Shown piece by piece: positions 1 through 4,699 of a stretch of DNA of 8,437 bases. Location of the stretch: positions 1 to 8,437 of the forward strand of contig DAHWHV010000343.1 in the NCBI GenBank assembly GCA_027335545.1, read 5' to 3'. The stretch's first letter is position 1. Every line of letters starts with the position of its first letter. A program made the translations under genes and the position numbers. Under the pieces are notes generated by a model. It ran no database searches. It had not been told where the DNA came from and worked only from the letters and a program-made list of their open reading frames with translations. Source of the stretch: Clostridia bacterium. Lineage in GTDB: Bacteria > Bacillota_E > RBS10-35 > JAJYVN01.

Positions 1-148
1 CGCGCCCTGCATCACGCCCCCCGCAGGCACGCCGGCCCGTGCGTGACGCCGCACGCGGGCACCACACGGGGCGACGCCCCAGCGGCACCTCCCCGGCGCC
101 CGCCGTGCACCAGGCACTTCGGCCACCGCGGCAGGGGTGCCTGCCGGG

Positions 149-186
149 AAAAAGACAAGCCCCTACCTGGAACAACAGGTAGGAGC
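149..186 (-). terminator. Rho-independent terminator, expression platform of the fluoride riboswitch
   Basis: Read on the minus strand, GCTCCTACCTG (186-176) and CAGGTAGGGGC (169-159) form an 11-bp stem with one G-U pair and a six-base loop (UUGUUC). A tail TTGTCTTTTT (158-149) follows. This is the only hairpin I found in the window with a real U tract. Its 5' arm shares the bases CUCCUACC with the 3' side of the fluoride aptamer, so ligand-bound aptamer and terminator compete. That is how fluoride riboswitches that act on transcription work: fluoride favours read-through. Confidence 0.9.
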
Positions 187-230
187 TATCACTGCCAGAA
201 AGGCAGAACGGCGGCGAGCCCCATCGCCCC
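178..230 (-). promoter_or_regulatory. Fluoride riboswitch (crcB RNA motif)
   Basis: The minus-strand RNA matches the fluoride aptamer element by element. P1 is GGCG (228-225) with CGCC (216-213), closing an eight-base loop AUGGGGCU (224-217). A short linker GCCGUU follows, then a hairpin CUGCC (206-202) / GGCAG (196-192). Next come the conserved UGAU (191-188) and AGCUCC (187-182), which can pair with GGGGCU of the loop to make the pseudoknot. The remembered Thermotoga petrophila aptamer has the same order and spacing, with loop AUGAGGCC and 3' part UGAUGGCCUC. The aptamer runs straight into a rho-independent terminator and lies about 70 nt downstream of a strong promoter. Family knowledge: it senses fluoride and usually controls CrcB/Fluc channels, CLC-F antiporters or fluoride-sensitive enzymes. 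The controlled gene must lie left of base 1. Confidence 0.9.
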
Positions 231-308
231 TCACTATGGTGCGGCCGATCGGTGCGGTCGAACGAGCCCCGCCCAGGGGGCGACCGGCCGGAACCCCAGG
301 CCCCGGCC

Positions 309-337
309 AGCATAGGGGGCGGGCCGATGGCCGTCAA
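309..337 (-). promoter_or_regulatory. Sigma-70-type promoter driving the fluoride riboswitch leader
   Basis: On the minus strand, TTGACG (337-332) is followed after exactly 17 nt by TATGCT (314-309). Both are close to the housekeeping -35 and -10 consensus and stand out in this GC-rich DNA. Transcription should start near 302-303 and run leftward. The leader would be about 70 nt before the aptamer, and the RNA would end near 149 when the terminator works, about 155 nt in all. Confidence 0.75.
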
Positions 338-470
338 GGACCAACTTGGCCCGGGCCGGCCCAGGGCGGTGCGGCAACCGGCCGCTTGGTCCATACCGTC
401 TGCCGGATGCTGTGGCCTGCGTTCCTCGCGGTCCCACTGCCGATAGTGGTTGCGCGGACGACTCCTGGGC

Positions 471-507
471 GTGGTGCGGGGCCGACGCCCCCGCACCCCC
501 GCACCAC
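471..507 (-). terminator. Hairpin terminator without U tract, after the aldo/keto reductase gene
   Basis: GTGGTGCGGGG (471-481) and CCCCGCACCAC (497-507) are perfect 11-bp inverted repeats around a 15-base loop. They begin one base past the reductase stop codon (509-511, minus). No U run follows, so this may be a U-less terminator or a 3'-end stabilising hairpin. The position and perfect stem support a 3'-end role, which remains inferred. Confidence 0.5.
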
Positions 508-508
508 C

Positions 509-1444
509 TCACCCCGCCAGTTCGCGGACCTCGGCGACCTCCTCGGGAGTCAGCTTCCACTCGACGGCTCCCAGGCTCTCCTGCAATTGCGCGACGCTGG
601 TCGCCCCGATGATCGGGGAGGAGACGACCGGCTGGGCCAGCAGGTAGGCCAGGGCCAGGTGGCCAATGGTCCGCCCCCGGTCCCGGGCGTAGGCCCCCAG
701 GCGCTCGAGCCGGTCGTGGGTCGGGTCGTCCAGGCGGCGACGCAAGCGCTCCTCGCGCGCGGCCCGACTGCCGGCCGGGGGCTCCTGGCCGCGGCGATAC
801 TTACCCGTGAGGAGCCCTCCGGCCAAGGGGGAGTAGTTGATGCAGCCGATCCCCATCTCCTGGCAGAAGGGCAGCAACTCGGCCTCGGGGGCCCGGTCCA
901 GCAGGTTGTAGCGCGGCTGCACCGAGTCGAAGGCGGCCCCGCCCTGGCGCTGCGCGGCCCAGAGGGCCCGGCAGATCTGCAGCGCCGAGAAGTTGCTGCA
1001 GCCGATGTAGCGGACCTTGCCGGCGCGGACGAGGTCGTCCAGGGCCCGCATCGTCTCCTCCAGCGGGGTGGAGCCGTCCCAGCCGTGGATCTGGTAGAGG
1101 TCGATGTAGTCGGTCCCCAGGCGCCGCAGGCTCGCCTCGCAGGCCTCGAAGATGTGCTTGCGCGAGGCCCCCTCCCCGTTGGGCCCGCTCCCCGAGCGCC
1201 CGCGGAACTTGGTCGCCAGCACGACCTCCGACCGCCGCCCCTGCAGCACCTTGGCGACGATCCGCTCACTGTGGCCGCCGGTGTACACGTCGGCCGTGTC
1301 GATGAAGTTGACCCCGCCCTCCAGGGCGGCCTCCAGCACCCGCAGCGACGTGGCCTCGTCGGTCTGGTCGCCCCCCATGCGCCAGCAGCCCACGCACAGG
1401 GCGGACACCTTCAGGCCGGTGCGGCCCAGCCTCCGATACTCCAT
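509..1444 (-). CDS. Aldo/keto reductase
   Basis: A 311-residue protein with the full (alpha/beta)8 aldo/keto reductase layout. It opens MEYRRLGRTGLKVS, the usual start of the Tas/YajO-like branch, so the ATG at 1444 is well supported. The upstream ribosome binding site is only G-rich and weak. The catalytic tetrad is visible as D49 and Y54 (in FIDTADVYTGG), K79 (ATKF) and H120 (YQIHGWD). Cofactor-binding signatures are GCSNF (148-152), SVQPRYN (174-180), NYSPLAGGLLTGKY (203-216) and IIGATS (278-283). Family members reduce aldehydes, ketones or sugars with NAD(P)H in the cytoplasm. The substrate cannot be told from sequence. It lies 173 bp downstream of the epimerase gene on the same strand, with tandem hairpins between, so co-transcription is uncertain. 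Length is normal and no defect is visible. Confidence 0.95.
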   Translation of the reverse strand: MEYRRLGRTGLKVSALCVGCWRMGGDQTDEATSLRVLEAALEGGVNFIDTADVYTGGHSERIVAKVLQGRRSEVVLATKFRGRSGSGPNGEGASRKHIFEACEASLRRLGTDYIDLYQIHGWDGSTPLEETMRALDDLVRAGKVRYIGCSNFSALQICRALWAAQRQGGAAFDSVQPRYNLLDRAPEAELLPFCQEMGIGCINYSPLAGGLLTGKYRRGQEPPAGSRAAREERLRRRLDDPTHDRLERLGAYARDRGRTIGHLALAYLLAQPVVSSPIIGATSVAQLQESLGAVEWKLTPEEVAEVRELAG

Positions 1445-1490
1445 CCCAACCCACCCCCAACTCCATCTGCGCGCCCCGTCCTTCGGCCGC

Positions 1491-1555
1491 CCGCCGCGGG
1501 TCCCTGCGGCGGCCGGTGCGATCTCGCGGCCCGCGCAGGCTCCTGCGGGGGCCGC
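1491..1555 (-). terminator. Tandem GC hairpins between the epimerase and reductase genes
   Basis: Two hairpins lie in the 173-bp spacer. GCGGCCCGCGCAG (1526-1538) pairs with CTGCGGGGGCCGC (1543-1555) across a four-base loop with one G-G mismatch. CCGCCGC (1491-1497) pairs with GCGGCGG (1506-1512). The larger one starts about 60 nt past the epimerase stop codon. Neither has a U tract. They may end or attenuate the epimerase transcript before the reductase gene, which is inferred from position only. Confidence 0.35.
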
Positions 1556-1617
1556 GGACCTGCGTCACCCCGTCGGCACGGCCCCCGTCTCCGCGCCCCC
1601 AGGCACCTCCGGCCCGC

Positions 1618-2469
1618 TCAGCCCTCGTCGCGCCAGCTGTGGCGCGGCCGCCAGCCGAAGAAGCGCTCAAGCTTGCCGCAGTCGAACACCGACTGGTGCG
1701 GCCCGTGCCCAGGGGCGAAGGGAGGGGTGCGGTCACCATGGACGCGGCGGACGGCCTCCTGGATGGGGAGGGTCAGGCGCGTGTCGGCGGCGGCGACCAG
1801 GAAGACCTCGTGGCCGCCGCTGGAGCCCTCCAGGGCCGCGCGGAAGGCCGTGGCCGCATCGCGCACGTCCAGGTAGCTCCAGAAGTTCCCCGCACCCTCC
1901 GGGAAGCGCTCGCGTTGCGCGGCCATCGCCACATACCCGGCGGGGGGCACGATGATGTTGTTCAGGCGCAACCCGCAGAAGGCCGTGGCCGGATAGCGGG
2001 CGGCCAGACCGTCGGCGATGACCTCGCTCAGGTACTTGCTCATGGCGTACGCGTTGGGCGAGGGGACACGGTCCTCTTCCGCGAACGGCAGGCGGGGGGG
2101 CAGGCGGTCGGTGGTCAGCCATCCGGTCGCCATCTCGCTGCTGGCATACACCACCCGCCGGCAGCCGCTGTCCCCGGCGGCTTGCAGGACGTGGTAGGCG
2201 GAGAGGGTGTTGTTGGCGAAGACCTGGTGGCGCGGATGGCCCCCGGGGCTGGGGTTGGCGGCGATGTGGCAGAGGCCCTCGGGGCGGAACTGGGCGAAGA
2301 CGTCCGCCGTCTGGCCGTAGTCGGCGAGGTCCGCCAACAGGAAGCGGCCCGGGACGGCCTCGGCCGGGGGCCGGCAGTCGGTGTGCACCACCTCGTGCCC
2401 GGCGGCGGCCAGTTCACGCGCCGTGAAGCGGCCGACCTTGCCGGCGGTACCGGTCACCAGCACACGCAT
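1618..2469 (-). CDS. NAD-dependent epimerase/dehydratase (extended SDR family)
   Basis: A 283-residue extended short-chain dehydrogenase. The start is the ATG at 2469, preceded by a good AAAGGAG (2485-2479) at 9-nt spacing. Translation then begins directly with the beta strand MRVLVTGTAGKVG; the frame stays open upstream, but that part resembles no protein. The Rossmann dinucleotide motif TGTAGKVG covers 6-13. D31 at the end of the second strand suggests preference for NAD(H). The catalytic residues are S110/S111 (VYASSE) and the YxxxK pair Y141 and K145 (YAMSKYLSE). The C-terminal part has the usual RLNNI (168-172) and SYLDVRDAATAF (198-209) substrate-domain signatures. Relatives act on nucleotide sugars or free sugar acids such as uronates. 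Which one applies here is unknown. The protein is slightly short for a nucleotide-sugar epimerase (usually 310-340), which fits the smaller uronate-dehydrogenase-like members. Confidence 0.92.
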   Translation of the reverse strand: MRVLVTGTAGKVGRFTARELAAAGHEVVHTDCRPPAEAVPGRFLLADLADYGQTADVFAQFRPEGLCHIAANPSPGGHPRHQVFANNTLSAYHVLQAAGDSGCRRVVYASSEMATGWLTTDRLPPRLPFAEEDRVPSPNAYAMSKYLSEVIADGLAARYPATAFCGLRLNNIIVPPAGYVAMAAQRERFPEGAGNFWSYLDVRDAATAFRAALEGSSGGHEVFLVAAADTRLTLPIQEAVRRVHGDRTPPFAPGHGPHQSVFDCGKLERFFGWRPRHSWRDEG

Positions 2470-2571
2470 GGGGGAGCACTCCTTTCGCGCGGCCAGCGCC
2501 CGCGGCGGCTGGCTCACCCGGGGACCATTGGCCCCCGCGGGCCCGGCTCCCGCCCGCCGCGCCGCCGCCCG

Positions 2572-2599
2572 CGAGCGCCACCACGTCCGCTGGCGCTCG
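2572..2599 (-). other. Perfect 9-bp hairpin upstream of the epimerase gene
   Basis: CGAGCGCCA (2572-2580) and TGGCGCTCG (2591-2599) are perfect inverted repeats around a 10-base loop. The hairpin lies midway between the HD-protein stop codon (2692) and the epimerase start (2469). It has no U tract. It could be a terminator for the former or a leader structure of the latter; the sequence does not decide. Confidence 0.35.
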
Positions 2600-2691
2600 T
2601 TGGGCGTGGGGCCGAAGGCGGCCTTCCAGGCGCCACTGCTCTGGCAGAGGCTCTTGCAGCGCTACGGCACGAGCACGGTCGGTTCGACGGC

Positions 2692-3354
2692 TCAGTCCGC
2701 GGCGAGGTAGCCGCGCGCCACCGCCTCGTCGATCAGCCGCAGCGTCAGTTCCCACAGCGCCGGGGCCGCGCCGACGCAGGGGCGGTTCCAGGCCAGGACC
2801 TGTTCGCGCGTCACGCCGTGCGCCTTCCAACTGGCGCCGGCCGTGCAGAAGTTGTGCAGGAGCGGCTGCAGGCGGTCCAGCGCGGCGGCGAAGCGCGCCT
2901 CCGGCGTGCGGCGCGCCTCAAACTCCGCCCACAGGGCGTGCAGGCGCGCGCCGTCGGCGGGCGGCAGCAGCCCGAAGAGGCGGGCCGCGGCGGCAGCCTC
3001 GCGGGCCGGCTTGGCGCGCCGTGCGGCCTCGTCGTAGGCGAAGGCGTCGCCGGCGTCGATCTCCACCACGTCGTGGACCAGCAGCAGTTGCAGCATCCGG
3101 CCCAGGTCCAGGGGGCCGGCGGCGTGCTCCGCCAGCACCAGGGCCATCATGGCCAGGTGCCAGGAGTGCTCGGCATCGTTCTCGCGGCGCGAACCGTCCA
3201 GGAGCAACGTCTGCCGCAAGACCGTCTTGAGCCGGTCGATCTCCAGGAGGAACTCCAGTTGCCGCTGCAGCCCGGGGGTCGGCGCGAGGCGGGCGGCCCG
3301 CCCGGTGGCGTCGTCGTCCGGCCGGGGGCCAGTCGGGACCTCATGGAGCGGCAC
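2692..3354 (-). CDS. HD-domain protein, YfbR/HDDC2-like 5'-deoxynucleotidase
   Basis: A 220-residue protein with an HD metal-dependent phosphohydrolase domain over roughly residues 30-170. I chose the GTG at 3354 because GGAGAGGGG (3371-3363) sits 8 nt upstream and because the longer open frame to 3702 is Arg/Pro/Gly-rich with no family resemblance. The metal ligands are visible as H63 (ENDAEHSWH), H94-D95 (LLVHDVVEIDAGD) and D160 (AALDRLQPLL). E98 and the AEHSW block are typical of the YfbR/HDDC2 branch, as is the RxxRTGW-like helix position, here RLKTVLRQTLLLDGSRREN. These enzymes remove phosphate from deoxynucleoside monophosphates in nucleotide salvage, in the cytoplasm. The length fits the family (about 190-220). 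The neighbours are unrelated, so context gives no help. The exact substrate is inferred. Confidence 0.87.
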   Translation of the reverse strand: MPLHEVPTGPRPDDDATGRAARLAPTPGLQRQLEFLLEIDRLKTVLRQTLLLDGSRRENDAEHSWHLAMMALVLAEHAAGPLDLGRMLQLLLVHDVVEIDAGDAFAYDEAARRAKPAREAAAAARLFGLLPPADGARLHALWAEFEARRTPEARFAAALDRLQPLLHNFCTAGASWKAHGVTREQVLAWNRPCVGAAPALWELTLRLIDEAVARGYLAAD

Positions 3355-3757
3355 CGGCTTGTCCCCTCTCCGCTTTCGACCCGGTGCGCCAGGCCCGGCC
3401 CTCACCCCCCGGGGAGGCCGGTGGACGAGGCGGGAAGGCTCGGCGCTGCGTGGTCCGACCCCGGGGCGACCCGGCGCCCCCGCCCGGTCTCTAGCCAGCG
3501 GTTCGGCTCCTGCGCAGGTCCTCCTCCTGGGGCTCTCCGCGCGCCAGGGTGGCGTCCTTGCGGAGGGGGCCTTCGGCCAGAAGGCCCACAGGGCGAAGTG
3601 CTGGTCGCCGCGTCCGCGTCCGCCCTCGGCCAGTTGGGGCTTGCGGTAGAAGGGGCGCGGCCGGAGCGCCGCAACCGCAGGCGGGCCCGGGCCGCAGCGC
3701 ACGGGAGCGCAGGCGCGGGAGGCCCAGGGCCCCCCGCGCCTCCCGCTCAGGGAAGGC
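3355..3757. other. 403-bp non-coding spacer between LPxTG and HD genes
   Basis: No protein gene is visible. Open frames exist on both strands only because stop codons are rare at this base composition. The right end holds the hairpin just past the LPxTG stop codon (3715-3746) and the left end carries the ribosome binding site of the HD gene (3363-3371). I found no promoter close to consensus. Confidence 0.5.
3715..3746 (-). terminator. GC hairpin after the LPxTG protein gene
   Basis: GCGGGAGGC (3715-3723) and GCCTCCCGC (3738-3746) form a 9-bp stem 11 nt past the stop codon at 3758. An alternative 8-bp pairing, GGCGCGGG (3712-3719) with CCCGCGCC (3733-3740), competes with it. No U tract follows. 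It is likely a U-less 3'-end hairpin. Confidence 0.4.
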
Positions 3758-4270
3758 TCAGCGCCCCGCCGACGACGGCCTGCGCCGCAGCAGGAGCATA
3801 CTCGCCCCGGCGGCCAGCAGCGCCGCCCCGGCGACCTCTGGCAGGGGGCCCGAGCCGGTCTTCGGCAAGGAGCCGGAGGAGGAAGAAGAGGAAGACGGGG
3901 AAGAGGATGTGCCGGCTGACGTGGACCCGCTGGAGCCGGTGGACCCGCTGGAACTGGTGGTCGCCGTCGTGCCCGTGGACCCGCTGGAGCCGGTGGTCGC
4001 CGCGGACCCGCTCGACCCGCCGGACCCGGTGGTCGCGGTGGACCCCGTGGTGCCGGTCGACCCGCCGGACCCGGTGGTCGCGGTGGACCCCGTCGAGCCC
4101 GTGGTCGCGGTGGAGCCCGTCGTTGCGGTGCCCGCCGTCGCCCCGGCTCCGGTCGTGGTCGTCGCCCCGTAGCTGGCGGCCAACGCCGGGGCGGCGGCGA
4201 GACCGAGCGCCCCCAGGCTCACCGCCGTAGCCAATGCAGTCACGCGCACGAACCGGACTTTCACTTTCAC
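3758..4270 (-). CDS. LPxTG-anchored Thr/Ser/Gly-rich surface protein
   Basis: A 170-residue exported protein. It starts at GTG 4270 behind AAAGGGG (4281-4275); a second in-frame GTG at 4264 has better spacing and is an alternative. The signal peptide has a basic head (MKVKVRFVR), a hydrophobic core (about 11-27) and a likely cut after A31 (PALA/ASYG). Residues 36-134 are almost only T, S, G and A in TTGSTGST-like repeats and end in a serine run. The tail is a classic sorting signal: LPKTG at 135-139, a hydrophobic segment (about 142-161), then RRR (162-164). Sortase would cleave between T and G and fix the protein to the cell envelope. The mature part looks like an unstructured, possibly glycosylated stalk or spacer with no catalytic domain. 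No sortase gene is in the window. The specific role is unknown. Confidence 0.87.
   Translation of the reverse strand: MKVKVRFVRVTALATAVSLGALGLAAAPALAASYGATTTTGAGATAGTATTGSTATTGSTGSTATTGSGGSTGTTGSTATTGSGGSSGSAATTGSSGSTGTTATTSSSGSTGSSGSTSAGTSSSPSSSSSSSGSLPKTGSGPLPEVAGAALLAAGASMLLLRRRPSSAGR
4012..4093 (-). repeat. 37-bp exact direct repeat inside the LPxTG gene
   Basis: Bases 4012-4048 and 4057-4093 are identical over 37 bp, with an offset of 45 bp (15 codons), so the reading frame is kept. They encode a duplicated TTGSTATTGSGGS-like block in the Thr/Ser/Gly region. Shorter, imperfect copies of the GTGGACCC/GTGGTCGC words extend over about 3920-4140. The identity at DNA level points to recent duplication or ongoing length variation by slippage or recombination. 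Confidence 0.85.
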
Positions 4271-4435
4271 CGCACCCCTTTCTCGAAGCGCACCCGGCGG
4301 GCGGGCGGCCGCGGCGGGCATCCGGGTTGCGCACCCGGCCCCGTCCGTCGACGGGCACCGCGCCCGCGTCGGTTCCCGGACAGCCGCGTAGCGCCGGGCG
4401 CCCCGGGACGCCGCCGCGAGAGACGCCGCCCCCAA

Positions 4436-4532
4436 CCCCCCGCGCGGGGGGCCAGCCGAGCCGACTCGGCAGAGGCTTCGCGCTGACCCCGCAGAAGTTG
4501 ACCGGGGCCACGCGGCCCAGGGGCCCTGGGCC
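4436..4532. repeat. Cluster of three perfect palindromes
   Basis: Within 97 bp there are CCCCCCGCGCGGGGGG (4436-4451), GCCGAG-CCGA-CTCGGC (4455-4470) and GGCCCAGGG-G-CCCTGGGCC (4514-4532). The last is a 19-bp palindrome with a single central base, more like a dimeric operator than an RNA hairpin. The first two can fold as RNA hairpins on either strand. Their function is not known. GC richness makes such palindromes more frequent than in balanced DNA. Confidence 0.4.
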
Positions 4533-4596
4533 AGGGCCGGAGCCGGCGCGGAGGCGGGATGTCTCCCGCAGCCGGGCGCGTGGGGGAGGGGCAGGC

Positions 4597-4665
4597 GTGT
4601 TCATCGGCCTGGATCCGAGGGGCGGCCGCAGCAAGGCCGTGGCCCTCTCCCCGGACGGGGCCTGA
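4597..4665 (+). pseudogene. Possible remnant of the N-terminus of an ASKHA-fold sugar kinase
   Basis: A plus-strand GTG at 4597 stands 5 nt behind a strong GGAGGGG (4585-4591) and opens a 22-residue frame ending at TGA 4663-4665. The peptide contains GLDPRGGRSKAVALSPDG. This resembles the first phosphate-binding strand pair of ROK, BadF and FGGY kinases (GxDxGGTxxxAxLxxxDG). A shift of one base near the TGA would continue as LIGRARR, which also fits that family's next strand. The rest of a kinase is absent because the sulfatase gene begins at once on the other strand. It may be a decayed fragment or a chance match, as the evidence is short. Confidence 0.25.
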
Positions 4666-4675
4666 TCGGCCGCGC

Positions 4676-4699
4676 GCGCAGGCGCCGAGCGCCCTGCGC
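4676..4699 (-). terminator. GC hairpin overlapping the sulfatase stop codon
   Basis: GCGCAGG (4676-4682) pairs with CCTGCGC (4693-4699), and an inner GC pair-up is possible. The hairpin touches the sulfatase TAG (4699-4701, minus) and lacks a U tract. A 3'-end role is inferred from position. Confidence 0.3.

Larger units (their letters stand above)
1..508. other. Regulatory intergenic region left of the aldo/keto reductase gene
   Basis: No convincing protein gene was seen here. From right to left it holds a hairpin just past the reductase stop codon (471-507), a minus-strand promoter (309-337), a structured leader (about 231-302), the fluoride aptamer (178-230) and its terminator (149-186). 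A further 7-bp hairpin follows (129-135 with 140-146, loop GGTG). In the leader, CGGTCG (286-281) pairs with CGACCG (260-255) around an inner CCCC (280-277)/GGGG (270-267) stem. The last 148 bases show no clear start codon with a good ribosome binding site. A minus-strand ATG at 12-10, preceded by a G run at 22-17, is possible but only four codons are visible. Confidence 0.7.
4271..4698. other. 428-bp spacer rich in palindromes
   Basis: No intact gene is seen. On the left, in the leader of the LPxTG gene, are two adjacent hairpins: CCGGGT/ACCCGG (4322-4338) and CCCGTC/GACGGG (4340-4355). In the middle are the perfect palindrome CCCCCCGCGCGGGGGG (4436-4451), the hairpin GCCGAG/CTCGGC (4455-4470) and the near-continuous palindrome at 4514-4532. 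On the right, a plus-strand 23-codon fragment (4597-4665) resembles the start of an ASKHA sugar kinase. A hairpin overlaps the sulfatase stop codon (4676-4699). Confidence 0.5.

Noticed and set aside
1..12. Start of the fluoride-regulated gene at a minus-strand ATG (12-10)
   Set aside because: Only four codons are visible, with a G run as a weak ribosome binding site. It cannot be supported as a gene.
189..224. Minus-strand mini-ORF encoding MGLAAVLPFWQ followed by two stops and a terminator, like a Trp leader peptide
   Set aside because: The bases are fully explained by the fluoride aptamer. There is a single Trp codon, and no antiterminator pairing of attenuator type.
137..1876. 579-codon plus-strand open frame
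   Set aside because: It is antisense to the reductase and part of the epimerase, has Pro/Ala/Gly/Arg-rich low-complexity product, and has no family motif. It is a GC-driven shadow frame.
3355..3702. N-terminal extension of the HD protein by 116 residues
   Set aside because: Low-complexity sequence. A GTG with a good Shine-Dalgarno at 3354 gives a family-like length.
4012..4093. CRISPR-like repeat (two 37-bp identical units)
   Set aside because: Only two copies with an 8-bp gap, in frame inside the Thr/Ser/Gly coding region. There are no spacers of CRISPR length and no cas genes.
1516..4230. 904-codon plus-strand open frame
   Set aside because: It is antisense to four recognisable minus-strand genes (the reductase excepted) and their spacers. 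Its product is low-complexity and only mirrors the codon bias of those genes.
4498..4526. Plus-strand promoter from TTGACC at 4498
   Set aside because: The expected -10 position is GGGCCC-like with no A/T. Only the -35 half matches.
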